From positions 1 through 38,906 of the forward strand of contig CAMBFS010000018.1 in NCBI GenBank assembly GCA_945865755.1: 38,906 nt of DNA, written 5' to 3'. The translations under genes and the position numbers were made by a program. Each line of letters begins with the position of its first letter. The stretch's first letter is position 1. Origin of the DNA: Klebsiella pneumoniae (GTDB lineage Bacteria > Desulfobacterota > Binatia > Bin18). The notes beneath the pieces are model-generated. The model was not told the origin of the DNA and made no database searches. It saw only the letters and a program-made list of their open reading frames with translations. This document shows, piece by piece, positions 1 through 8,196 of the stretch.

Positions 1-82
1 CGGCCACCTGCGCTAGCAACGCGTAAATTAACGCGTCTTTTTCCGCGCTGGTCAGCTTGCTAAGGTCAGGCGACTGAGGCAT
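1..82 (-). CDS. IS66-type transposase, N-terminal fragment (runs off window)
   Basis: Reading the minus strand from the ATG at 80-82 gives an open frame to the window edge that begins [20 protein letters not shown] and continues ALLAQVA. This pattern, a short leader, 'LS.LT.AEKDALI.ALLAQV' and then a coiled coil, is typical of the N-terminus of IS66-family TnpC transposases. Only 27 residues are visible, so the family call rests on this one motif. The element sits directly against the truncated 5' end of the cyclase gene on the plus strand and may have removed it. No tnpA/tnpB are visible on this side. Confidence 0.45.
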   Translation of the reverse strand, partial: MPQSPDLSKLTSAEKDALIYALLAQVA

Positions 83-141
83 GCGCCCTTTCAATCATAT
101 TGTCCTCCCTTTGCAACCCCCTCCGCTCTCTGGGGTCCTGG

Positions 142-3100
142 GGAGTTACCCTGGAAGACCTGAAAGCTGAATTGATCGACGCCGAACACGTAGCGTGCGA
201 TGAGGACGGGAAAGTCCTCGTCTGGACGGGCGCTTCACCAGTTGCGAGTTCCGAGTTCCAAGTTTCAAGTTCCCCCCAGTCCCTAGCCCCTAGCACCCAA
301 CACCCATCCGCGGAGCGGCGGCAGTTGACCGTGATGTTCTGTGACCTGGTGGGTTCCACGGCGCTCTCCGAGCAACTCGATCCCGAAGAGCTACGCGAGG
401 TAGTCCGCCTTTATCAAGAGACCTGCACTGCGGTGATCCAACGCTATGCTGGCCATATCGCCCAGCACCTGGGGGATGGTTTGCTGGTGTACTTTGGCTA
501 TCCCGTAGCCCACGAAGACGATGCCCAGAGGGCCGTACGCGCGGGGTTGGAAATTGTTGGGGCGATGCAGCGTCTTTCTCCCTCGCCCTCCCAGGGAGAG
601 GGCCGGGGTGAGGGTAGTGTAGCAGTACCATCTCTAGATTCCCCTCACCCTAGCCCTCTCCCCAAAGGGGCGAGGGGATTGCAGGTGCGTATCGGCATTC
701 ACACTGGCTTAGTCGTCATCGGGGAGATTGGCAGCGGCGAGAAGCGCGAGATGCTGGCGTTGGGCGAAACGCCCAACATTGCCGCCCGCGTACAGGGAGT
801 TGCCGAGCCAGACACGGTGGTCATGAGTACGGTGACACATCGCCTAGTGCAAGGCTTGTTTGAGTGCCAGGACTTGGGACCCCCAGACACTCAAAGGCAT
901 CTCCACTCCCCTGTCGGTCTATCGAGTCATAGGGGAGAGTGCGGCGCAGAGCCGCTTTGAGGTGGCCGTCGGTGCTGGCTTAACCCCGCTGGTCGGGCGG
1001 GAAGAAGAACTGGGATTATTGCAGCGGCGCTGGGCGCAGGCCAAAGAAGGTGCGGGCCAGGTGGTGCTGCTCAGTGGTGAGGCTGGCATTGGCAAATCCC
1101 GCCTTGTGCAAGTGCTCAAGGAGCAGGTCCTGGCCGAGGGTGCGACTCGCATCGAGTTTCGGTGCTCGCCCTATCACCAAAACAGTGCTTTGTATCCCAT
1201 CATCGAGCACCTGCAGCGGCTCTTGCAATTTGCTCACAATGAGACGCCGCCAGCCAAGCTCGCCAAACTTCAACAAGCTCTCGTGGCCTATCGTTTCCCC
1301 CAAGCCGATACCCTGCCGCTATGAGCGACCTTGCTTTCGTTGCCACAGCCTGAAGGGATTCCACCGCTGACGTTGAGCCCGCAGAAACAGAAGCAGAAGA
1401 CCCAAGAAGCGTTGGTAGCGTGGATCATAGAGGAAGCCGAGAGAGCTGCCGTGTACTGTGCCTGGGAAGATCTGCACTGGGCCGATCCCTCAACGCTGGA
1501 GGTGCTCACTCTCTTCCTGGAGCAGATCCCTACGACCCGAATGTTCGCCATGCTGACCTTTCGGCCTGATTTCACACCGCCGTGGCATCCGCGCTCCTAC
1601 CTCACCCAGCTCACGCTCAGTCGGTTGGGACGACCGCAGGTCGAGGCGATGATCGCGCAGGTCACGGGGGGAAAGGCGTTGCCGTCCGAAGTGCTGCGGC
1701 AGATTGTCGCCAAGACCGATGGCGTGCCGTTGTTTGTCGAAGAGCTGACCAAGATGGTGGTGGAGACTCTGAGGGGACAGGGGACGGGGAACGGGGAACA
1801 GGAGGAAAAAGTTGTAGGGGCGCAGCCGCCTGTGTCTTTCTCTGGGTTAGGCATTCCCGCCACTTTGCAGGACGCGCTGATGGCCCGGCTGGATCGGTTA
1901 GGATCAGCCAAAGAGCTTGCCCAAGTGGGGGCCACCCTGGGTCGTGAATTTTCTTACGAGCTGCTCCAGGCGGTGTTACCGTCAGAAGAAACGGCAGTCC
2001 AGCACGGATTAGCCAAACTTGTTGAGGCCGAATTGATCTATCAGCGCGGGCTGCCGCCACGAGCGACTTATCTCTTCAAGCACGCTTTGATTCAAGACAC
2101 GGCCTATCAATCGTTACTCAAGAGCAAACGCCAACAACTGCATCAGCAGATTGCCCAGGTATTGGCGAATCAATTCTCCGAGACAGTCGAGACCCAGCCT
2201 GAACTGTTGGCGCATCATTACACTGAAGCGGGGCTCAAGGAGCAGGCTATTCCGTACTGGCAGCAGGCTGGCGAGAAATCAGTCGACCGTTCAGCTTACG
2301 TAGAAGCTATCAATCATTTCACCAAAGGACTGGAGTTGCTCAAAACGCTTCCGGAGACCGCGGAACGTTCCCACCAAGAGCTGAATCTACAGACCCCTCT
2401 CGGCTTGGCGTTTATGGCCACCAAGAGTTATGCTGCTCTAGAAGTGGGAAAAACCTACACCCGAGCGCGGGAGTTATGCAGACAAATGGGAGAGACTCCT
2501 CAACTTGCCCCGGTGCTTTACGGCTTGTGGATCTTTCATCTCGTGCGGGGAGAATTGCAGACGGCATACGAGGCGGCAGAGCAACTGCTCCGGTTAGGGC
2601 AAAATACTCAAGATCCCGCCCTCATCATGGAGGGCCACCATGCACTGGGACAGATCTCATATTTTATGGGAAAGTTTGCTTCAGCCCGAGAACATGTGGA
2701 GCAGGCGATTGCGCTCTACGACTCTCGGCCGTCCTCTTCCCATGCCATCCGGCCGGTGCAAGACCCCGGTGTGATGTGCCGGGGCTATGCGAGCTGGAGT
2801 CTGTGGCATCTGGGCTATCCCGACCAGGCTCTCCAAAGAGTTCGCGAGTCGTTCGCTCTGGCCCAGGAACTATCCCATCCCTTTAGTTATGCCTTCGCTC
2901 TGAACTTTGCGACCAATCTTCATCAGTGGCGCAAAGAGCAGCAACTCGCTCAAGAACGGGCGGAGGCGATGCTAGCGGTTTCATCCGAACATGGCTTTCC
3001 ACTGGTTGTAGCAAGCGGAACTTTCAGGCGGGGTGCAATGCTCGTCGCGCAGGGCAAAGTCGAGGAGGGGCTGGCACAGATGCGACAAAGTATGGATGCC

Positions 3101-3532
3101 TATCTCGTCGGAGGAACCGAGCTGGGGCATCCGAGCTTGCTAGGCGGGCTGGCCTCGGCACATGGGACAGCGGGGCAGATCAATGAAGGGTTAGCTCTGA
3201 TCACTGAGGCACTGACGGTCTTGAACAGAACTGGCCAGTGTGTGTACGAGGTAGGGCTGTACTTGCTGAAGGGGACGCTACTGCTCAAGGCCGAAGGCCG
3301 GAAGATACTCGAAGCAGAGGAATGCTTTCGCCATGCTCTCGATATCGCCCGTGGCCAAGAAGCGAAATCCTTGGAACTCCAGACAGCAATGAGCCTCGCG
3401 TGTCTGTGGCAACAACAGGGCAAGAGGGATGAAGCTCACCAGATGTTATCCGAAATTTACAATTGGTTCACCGAAGGATTTGACACAAAAGACTTGCAAG
3501 AAGCCAAAGCGTTGTTACAAGAATTGGCCTAA
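142..3532 (+). pseudogene. Adenylate/guanylate cyclase - AAA ATPase - TPR regulator, broken
   Basis: This is a large signalling ATPase of the Guanylate_cyc + AAA_16 + TPR type in three pieces. Piece 1 (about 142-880, frame 1) has the end of an N-terminal domain ([11 protein letters not shown]) and a class III cyclase domain with [14 protein letters not shown] and [12 protein letters not shown] (metal-binding Asp pair), then [15 protein letters not shown] and NIAARVQG. At the C-run 880-884 the frame shifts to frame 2, where [14 protein letters not shown] resumes the domain end, followed by the Walker A LLSGEAGIGKSRLV. An in-frame TGA (1322-1324) interrupts DTLPL*ATLLSLPQPEG; the same frame then continues through the Walker B region (AWEDLHWADPSTLE) and TPR-like helices to 3532. 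The normal N-terminus is absent. The frameshift in a homopolymer could be a sequencing error, but with the TGA and the missing start the locus is best called a pseudogene. Confidence 0.8.
580..677. repeat. Fold-back repeat inserted in frame in the cyclase domain
   Basis: Two oppositely oriented copies of the GGGAGAGGG/CCCTCTCCC palindromic unit lie here: GGGAGAGGGCCGGGGTGAGGG around 594-614 and CCCTCACCCTAGCCCTCTCC around 642-661. The insert adds about 34 codons ([13 protein letters not shown]...[12 protein letters not shown]) between AMQRL and [10 protein letters not shown] without breaking the frame. The same unit occurs in non-coding DNA at 19036-19070. Confidence 0.75.
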
Positions 3533-4040
3533 AACAGGGAGTGAACGACACCTTTCAGGGGTAGCTCAGGGAAGTGGGTTGGGGCTACCGGTCGCCTTCG
3601 CGTTTGGAGAAACCTGACCGGTACTGAGAGTGACGTCAATTACGATGGTGAAGTATGTCGCCCCTAGGGACAGCAATAACACACCGCGTGACGAAGTAAG
3701 CCGTATGGCGGGCAAGCGTAGGGCGTTTGCCCGCCAATCAGAGCGACACCATCTAATCATCCCATGCACGTGACCGCCGCCCGCTATCGGTTCCTGGTGA
3801 ACCTGAAAGGGCCCTTCCTTTGTGCAAGCGTTTGTTCTCAGGACGCGGGTAACTTCACAAAGAGATTGAGAGAGCTGTTCAAGTAGTGTTCTTTTATGGG
3901 ACATGACCATGTGCCAATGAAATCCCTTTGGCGTGTCCGGAAGCTGTATCTCGAGCGATTCCACTCTTCAAGCGCTCGCCCAAGCGAGCAATCTGAGTCT
4001 TCGAGACTGCTATTGCCATAAGATTGCAGGAGGAGCCGCA
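3533..4040. other. Non-coding accessory stretch with decayed attC-like segment
   Basis: I see no supportable gene in these 508 bases. An inverted repeat (GGCGGGCAAGCG at about 3704, with TTTGCCCGCC downstream) is followed at 3752-3789 by a segment that closely matches the first 38 bases of the attC-like site at 7701. Its R''-like core reads TCTAATC instead of CCTAACC, and no matching GTTAGGC end is found, so it looks like a degraded half site. Confidence 0.5.
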
Positions 4041-5078
4041 TCACACAAAATGTGGCATGACTTTGTCGGCAAAGAGCTTCATGCCGCGGAGCACCTGCTC
4101 GTGTGGCACTTGGCCGCCCATGTTGAACCAACAGAGGAACCGGCCCATGCCGAACTCCTCGCGCAGTTGGGTGAGGCGATCCACGAACGCTTCTGGCGTC
4201 GCGAAAATCCCCATCACCTCACCGACCTGTTCATAGGTGGTCTTGCGCAGACGTTCCGCCGCTTCCTCGAGAAGACGATTCCCTGTGCCCACTGGAAAGG
4301 CCGCAATGAGCGAGTCGAGAAAATGCCGAATGCTCGGTTCGACTTCGCGGCGCACCTGTTCGGCACTCTCCGCCACGTAACACGGCGCGAGCAATGACAG
4401 TTCTTCGCCAGTGCCGTGCGGATGACCGGCGGCCTGGCGTGCTTGGCGATAGCGCGGAATTAACTCGCGCAGTTTGGGAAATGTCGTAATCTGCGCGGCG
4501 GTGAGGATCGACAATCCGAGTTGTCCCATCTGCTCATACGTTTCAATGGTATTGGCCGCGACACACACCGGCGGATGTGGCTGTTGCACAGGTTTAGGAA
4601 CAACCGAGATGTTGTCGACGGTGAAGAACTTCCCGTAAAACGAGACCCGCTCACTCGTCCATGCTTGCCGAACCACCTGGAGCGCTTCCAGGAACCGTTC
4701 GCGGCTCTCCTCTTGTGGAACGCCGAACCCGGCGAAATGGCTGGGAAACACACCGCGCCCGACGCCGAACTCCACCCGCCCATTACTGATCACGTCGAGT
4801 GTGGCAATCTCCTCGGCGACCCGTATTGGGTGCGCGAGTGGCAACAAGATAATGCCGATTCCCAAACGCAGCCTTTGCGTCCGTTCGGCGATCGCCGATA
4901 ACAGCAATAACGGGGAGGGCAGAATCGAGAACCCTGGATCAAAATGTTGCTCGACCGGCCAGACCGACTCAAAACCGAGCGTTTCGGCGTAGGCCGCTTG
5001 TGCGATCGTGTCGCGGTAGCGCTGCACGGGAGACTGCGCGGGTGAACATGGCAGTTGGTAATGGAGCCCAAATTTCAT
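4041..5078 (-). CDS. LLM class flavin-dependent oxidoreductase (luciferase-like monooxygenase)
   Basis: This is a 345-residue protein of the bacterial luciferase-like monooxygenase family, soluble TIM-barrel enzymes that use FMNH2 or F420H2. It starts MKFGLHYQLPCSP with an early acidic/His stretch (WPVEQHFDPGF), then LRLGIGIILLPLAHPIRVAEE and GRVEFGVGRGVFPSHFAGFG, all hallmarks of the family, and ends KLFADKVMPHFV. Length is normal. The ATG at 5076-5078 has a GAAGGGA upstream. The substrate cannot be inferred. The next plus-strand segment is a broken relative of the same superfamily, so this was probably a xenobiotic or secondary-metabolite oxidation neighbourhood. Confidence 0.9.
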   Translation of the reverse strand: MKFGLHYQLPCSPAQSPVQRYRDTIAQAAYAETLGFESVWPVEQHFDPGFSILPSPLLLLSAIAERTQRLRLGIGIILLPLAHPIRVAEEIATLDVISNGRVEFGVGRGVFPSHFAGFGVPQEESRERFLEALQVVRQAWTSERVSFYGKFFTVDNISVVPKPVQQPHPPVCVAANTIETYEQMGQLGLSILTAAQITTFPKLRELIPRYRQARQAAGHPHGTGEELSLLAPCYVAESAEQVRREVEPSIRHFLDSLIAAFPVGTGNRLLEEAAERLRKTTYEQVGEVMGIFATPEAFVDRLTQLREEFGMGRFLCWFNMGGQVPHEQVLRGMKLFADKVMPHFV

Positions 5079-5202
5079 ACAGTGATTCCCTTCAACTCAA
5101 TGACGCGGAGGCTTCCCTGGGACAGGGCGGCGTCTCACACCTGCGCGTTTCGCCCAGCATTAGCGGCACCGGGCGTGACTTTGTCAACAGCCCCCAACGG
5201 AA

Positions 5203-5875
5203 GCATGGTTTACCAATCGCGGCACGCCATGCCGAGTGTGTGTTCGTGACCGGACCCACACCACATGTTGTCGGCCAACTGGTGAAAGAAACGCGGGCCT
5301 GCGCGACTCAGTATGGCAGACATCCAGAGAACCTCCTTTTCTTCATGTATCTGAAAGTGATTACTGGAGCGACGGAGACCGACGCGCGCCGCAAGTACAA
5401 CGAGTTCCTTGAGCAGGTGAATTATGACGGTGCGTTGGCGCTGCTCAGTGGCTGGAGCGGTATCGATTGTAGCTAGCTCGATCCCGATCAGCCTGTCGAA
5501 TACATCGAGACCAACGCGGTCCGCACCCTCTTCCAGTCCTTCGCCCAAGCCGATCCCGACCGTCGCTGGACAATCAGGAACCTCGCCGCGTTCGTGGGGA
5601 TTGGCGGAGGTGGTCCAGTGCTCGTGGGCGCGCCGGACCAGATCGTGGATCGGTTGCTGGAGTGGATTGATGTCGGTGTGGATGGCTTCAATCTGGCCTA
5701 CGCCATCACACCGGGCACGTTCGCGGATTTTATTGACGGAGTCGTGCCGGTGCTTCAGCAGCGCGGATTGATGCAGCGCGACTATCAAGAAGGGACCTTC
5801 CGCGAGAAATTATTCGGGAGTGGCCATGCTCGCCTGCATGCTCCGCATCCCGCGGCGCGGTATCGGCGGTCGTAA
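5203..5875 (+). pseudogene. NtaA/SnaA/DszA-type FMN-dependent monooxygenase, C-terminal remnant
   Basis: The C-terminal half of a nitrilotriacetate-monooxygenase-type LLM protein. Family-like sequence begins near GLPIAARHAECVFVTGPTP and runs to the TAA at 5873-5875. A TAG at 5474-5476 splits it (GWSGIDCS*LDPDQPVEYIE), and the frame on both sides is the same. Downstream, AAFVGIGGGGPVLVGAPDQI and DGFNLAYAITPGTFADFID match the conserved C-terminal 'G.P..VAD.L..W...GDGF' region. The N-terminal 200 or so residues (FMN-site half) are missing, so no function is expected. Confidence 0.75.
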
Positions 5876-5886
5876 GAACTGTCGTT

Positions 5887-6246
5887 TTGTGGCAACGGAA
5901 CAAGAGGTTGTCAACCAGCCAGAGCGGAGCTGAAAAATTCCTGAGTCAATACGGCGACCGTTTAGTCTGGGTGCGCTATCGGCAAGATGCGCAGCGCCAG
6001 AGACGGTTCAAGACCGTGGCATTGATTGTAGGGGAATGGCCCTGGACGCCGCCCCTTCCTCGGCGGAAAAAGGAACGCCTGGGTTTGGTAAAGGTAGCCT
6101 TCTCGGAAAGGGAGATCCGCCAACAAATCAAAGCCGTCGGAGGTCTCAGGAATTCAGACAAGCAAGATTGGGTACTCCGGTACGATCGCGCCATCGCACT
6201 CGGCCTTGAGACACGGATTGTGGATCTGGAAAGTTCCTATTCGTAG
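5887..6246 (+). CDS. Conserved hypothetical protein, likely cassette-borne
   Basis: A 119-residue basic protein with no transmembrane segment. The central stretch AEKFLSQYGDRLVWVRYRQD, followed by RFKTVALIVGEWPW, resembles small uncharacterised proteins of the form 'KKLVAQYGDRLVCVRYRYD...RFKTVELIV'. The TTG at 5887 is a weak start; a second TTG at 5911 lies directly after AAGAGG and may be the true one. It stops 12 bases before an attC-like site (6258-6342), so it may be the gene of an integron cassette. No catalytic motif is recognised. Confidence 0.55.
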   Translation: MWQRNKRLSTSQSGAEKFLSQYGDRLVWVRYRQDAQRQRRFKTVALIVGEWPWTPPLPRRKKERLGLVKVAFSEREIRQQIKAVGGLRNSDKQDWVLRYDRAIALGLETRIVDLESSYS

Positions 6247-6257
6247 GAATTTTGGGG

Positions 6258-6342
6258 TTACTAAATCTAGGAACGTGTTGCTATAAGAGGCCACTTGTTG
6301 TTGCTAATGGCAACAGCGCATGTCGTTCGATTGATGTTAGGC
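6258..6342 (+). other. attC-like recombination site 1 (imperfect)
   Basis: It ends in a perfect R'-type core GTTAGGC (6336-6342). The left end ACTAAATCTAGGAACG is imperfectly complementary to the right end CGTTCGATTGATGTTAGGC, and the left core lacks the canonical RYYYAAC. This is the weakest of the three sites. Confidence 0.35.
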
Positions 6343-6559
6343 GCGCACTCAGAAAGAGACGACGGGGAACTCGGAGCAGGAGACGGAGAGGAAGAGAAGG
6401 AAACCCCACCGAAGACCCGTGCAACAACAACCGACCCAACCCCTGAACCCCACGACCACCACGGAAAACAAAGGGACGAGAGGGGACGTAGTGGAAGGCG
6501 AAGCGACCGGACTAAAACGAGAGGCCCAAGAAGGCCGGAACCCTAACGAGGCAAGTCGC
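6343..6559. other. Purine-rich spacer without a convincing gene
   Basis: The plus strand is rich in GA tracts. A frame beginning near 6333 encodes a low-complexity, highly charged product ending at a TAA (6544-6546) just before attC-like site 2. The composition does not look like a folded protein, so I do not call a CDS. It could be a degenerate or gene-less cassette. Confidence 0.4.
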
Positions 6560-6659
6560 CCCTAACGTGGCGCTCCACCGCATCGCTGCCCGGTGGCGGT
6601 TCTGTGTGGAAGCGAAAGGTCCCGTGTGGGCAGCTCGCGCTGAGCTTGGGTCGTTCGGC
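6560..6659 (+). other. attC-like recombination site 2
   Basis: Left core CCCTAAC (6560-6566) and right core GTTCGGC (6653-6659) enclose an imperfect palindrome. Top-strand GCTCCACCGCATCGCTGCCC aligns with the complement of the right half, GCTCAGCGCGAGCTGCCC, with a few unpaired bases, as attC hairpins show. The right core differs from GTTRRRY by one base. Confidence 0.5.
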
Positions 6660-6679
6660 CCACAAGTGTGGAGGGTAGG

Positions 6680-7129
6680 ATGTCAGAGATCGATAAAGAT
6701 TTTCTCAAAGAGGTTTTCACGGAAACGAACGCGCACATCCGTGCTACTGATCGGAAGTCACTGTTAGTGATGAATTCGTATATCGGATTGTTCTCAGTGT
6801 TCCTTTCCTCACTCGCGATTGGCCGATGGTCGGGTTCCGGCTCCCCATCGCCGTGGGTACAGATTGTGGTCCAAACCTTCTTCCTAGTCGTTGGATCTTG
6901 CATCTACATCATGCAGCAGTGGTATCGCGCCTGGAAAGAACACTACATTGAGGTGTGTCTTAACATAAGAAAGCCATTTCATGGCGGAAGAAAGCATTTC
7001 ATGGCCGAGGCGGACTATCCCGGCATCCTCCCTTATTGGCTACGCAAACCAGTTTGCTCGCGCGGCTTGCGGCTGAACGTCAAGCCGTTAGGCAGGTTTG
7101 AATTCCGCCGCCCTTTATCATACAGATAG
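6680..7129 (+). CDS. Hypothetical two-transmembrane protein
   Basis: A 149-residue protein. An N-terminal soluble helix (MSEIDKDFLKEVFTETNAHI) is followed by two hydrophobic segments, about residues 30-52 (LLVMNSYIGLFSVFLSSLAI) and 62-82 (VQIVVQTFFLVVGSCIYIM), then a basic cytosolic-looking tail (QQWYRAWKEHYIEV). The start at 6680 is preceded by GGAGGG at 6670-6675. It begins 26 bases after the right core of attC-like site 2, as a cassette gene would. The plan recalls small two-TM proteins found in integrons and defence loci, but I recognise no named family. A GTTAGGC inside its 3' end (7087-7093) suggests the last residues may be cassette-junction sequence. Confidence 0.6.
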   Translation: MSEIDKDFLKEVFTETNAHIRATDRKSLLVMNSYIGLFSVFLSSLAIGRWSGSGSPSPWVQIVVQTFFLVVGSCIYIMQQWYRAWKEHYIEVCLNIRKPFHGGRKHFMAEADYPGILPYWLRKPVCSRGLRLNVKPLGRFEFRRPLSYR

Positions 7130-7157
7130 AAAAACATCATCTCTGAGGTTATTCTCT

Positions 7158-7412
7158 ATGAATGCAATAACAGTGAATGAGGCGAGGAATAATTTGGACC
7201 GCCTGATTGAGCAAGTCACGGCGGATGCCGAGCCGACCATCATTTGTGGGGATCAAGGCCAGAGAGCGGTACTCCTCTCTCTGGAAGAGTTTAACTCCTG
7301 GCAAGAAACTCGGTATCTCCTCTCCAATCCCGCCAATGCCCAGCATTTGCGCCAGTCGATTGCCGAAGCAAAGGCGGGGAAAACCGTGGAGCGGGAGTTA
7401 ATCGAGCCGTGA
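7158..7412 (+). CDS. Phd/YefM-family type II antitoxin
   Basis: An 84-residue antitoxin that should bind DNA with its N-terminus and neutralise the YoeB-like toxin with its C-terminus. MNAITVNEARNNLDRLIEQV, then EPTIICGDQGQRAVLLSLEEF, match the Phd/YefM fold ('A...F...L..V.....P..I......AVL.S..EY'). The ATG at 7158 has GAGG ten bases upstream. Its TGA overlaps the toxin's GTG start (GTGA), giving translational coupling. It normally represses its own promoter together with the toxin. The pair is the payload of the putative cassette ending at 7801. Confidence 0.88.
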   Translation: MNAITVNEARNNLDRLIEQVTADAEPTIICGDQGQRAVLLSLEEFNSWQETRYLLSNPANAQHLRQSIAEAKAGKTVERELIEP

Positions 7413-7669
7413 CCTTGACGTTTACCGAGTCAGCCTGGCAAGACTATCTGTGGTTCCAGGAGCATAACCGACAAGTACTGAAACGACTGAACGACCTCAT
7501 CCGCGATGCTCAGCGGAGTCCGTTTCGTGGGATCGGAAAGCCGGAGCCCTTAAAGGGCGAGCTGTCGGGGTATTGGTCAAGGCGCATCACAGAGGAGCAT
7601 CGCTTGGTGTACCAGACGTCCGCAACAGCCCTGACGATCATTTCTTGTCGCTATCATTACGAGAAATAG
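7409..7669 (+). CDS. YoeB-family toxin (Txe/YoeB mRNA interferase)
   Basis: An 86-residue RelE-superfamily ribosome-dependent endoribonuclease. MTLTFTESAWQDYLWFQ, IRDAQRSPFRGIGKPEPLKG and HRLVYQTSATALTIISCRYHYEK match YoeB across its whole length, including the C-terminal CRYHY segment with the catalytic His. Start is GTG overlapping the antitoxin stop. The usual antitoxin-toxin order and 4-base overlap are kept and both genes are intact. It ends 31 bases before attC-like site 3. Confidence 0.9.
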   Translation: MTLTFTESAWQDYLWFQEHNRQVLKRLNDLIRDAQRSPFRGIGKPEPLKGELSGYWSRRITEEHRLVYQTSATALTIISCRYHYEK

Positions 7670-7700
7670 CGACAGCGTTTAAGGGTCCTACGGTCGGTCC

Positions 7701-7801
7701 GCCTAACCATCCCGTGCTCGTGACCGCCGCCCGCTGGCGGATCTGCTTGAACTGAACGGCCTCATCTGGGCGGCGGCGGCCCGAGACGGCAGGCGTTAGG
7801 C
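7701..7801 (+). other. attC-like recombination site 3 (best example)
   Basis: Perfect inverse cores GCCTAAC (7701-7707) and GTTAGGC (7795-7801) bound a 101-base imperfect palindrome. The left arm CCGTGCTCGTGACCGCCGCC aligns with the complement of the right arm, CCGTCTCGGGCCGCCGCC, with one extra-helical G, as expected of folded attC sites. It lies just after yoeB and before a ribosome-binding site (GAGGAG) and ATG at 7824. Confidence 0.65.
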
Positions 7802-8196
7802 ATCAAGACGTAGAGGAGTTTGAATGGCTGAGAGCCAAGCAGAAGCTGCCCGAAGCATCCTTGCTTCAATGCGCCGCATGCATACCCGCCAACCCTACGG
7901 CTACCGTCTTGCGGCTCCAGCCCAGGCGCGTCTCCGCCCACCGGGCGCTGCCGTGACCGTCTTCCCGGCTCATCTCCGCCTCAAAGGCGCGCGCGCCGTC
8001 CCCGTCATTTGCATGGCAGCAAATCGGATATCCGGTATCCGGCTGGGCGAAAGCGCAGGGACCCCCGTCGCCTCTTGGGCCCCTCTTGCTCCGCGCCTGT
8101 GCCACTGCGGGTTTTCACGTGCTTGCGTATTCTTCATGGATAGCCCTAGCTAGCGGGATTATCTTTTCTGGAAATCACCTTGCTTCGAGTATTCTT
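7802..8196. other. Accessory DNA, no clear gene
   Basis: GAGGAG and ATG at 7824 start a frame (MAESQAEAARSILASM) that could be the beginning of the next cassette gene, but the following translation is compositionally odd (Pro/Ala/Arg-rich) and shows no domain. A minus-strand frame at 7866-8105 has a helix-turn-helix-like patch (LGWSRKTVAVGLAG) recalling some transposase N-termini. Neither supports a CDS. Confidence 0.4.

Larger units (their letters stand above)
5876..7801 (+). mobile_element. Putative integrase-less integron cassette array (CALIN)
   Basis: Three attC-like sites (about 6258-6342, 6560-6659, 7701-7801) punctuate co-directional small genes: a hypothetical at 5887, a poorly coding spacer (6343-6559), a two-TM protein at 6680 and phd/yoeB. 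Each site lies just after a stop codon and is followed by a ribosome-binding site and start, as in gene cassettes. No tyrosine recombinase IntI is in the window, so this would be a cluster of attC sites lacking an integrase. The interpretation is mine, from palindromic core sites and gene organisation. Confidence 0.55.

Noticed and set aside
1322-1324. Second selenocysteine site at the TGA in the cyclase gene
   Set aside because: The context (PL*ATLL) is not a Cys position in the family, and the gene also has a frameshift, so an ordinary nonsense codon is more likely.
6295-6546. 83-residue ORF in the purine-rich spacer
   Set aside because: Extremely low-complexity charged translation and overlap with an attC-like site; no protein-like features.
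7087-7093. Full attC site ending at 7093
   Set aside because: Only the right core and an L'-like flank are visible; no complementary left half was found upstream, so it is mentioned only as a possible cassette junction.
7866-8105. Minus-strand ORF with a transposase-like helix-turn-helix patch
   Set aside because: Only about 15 residues look meaningful; the rest of the frame is not protein-like.
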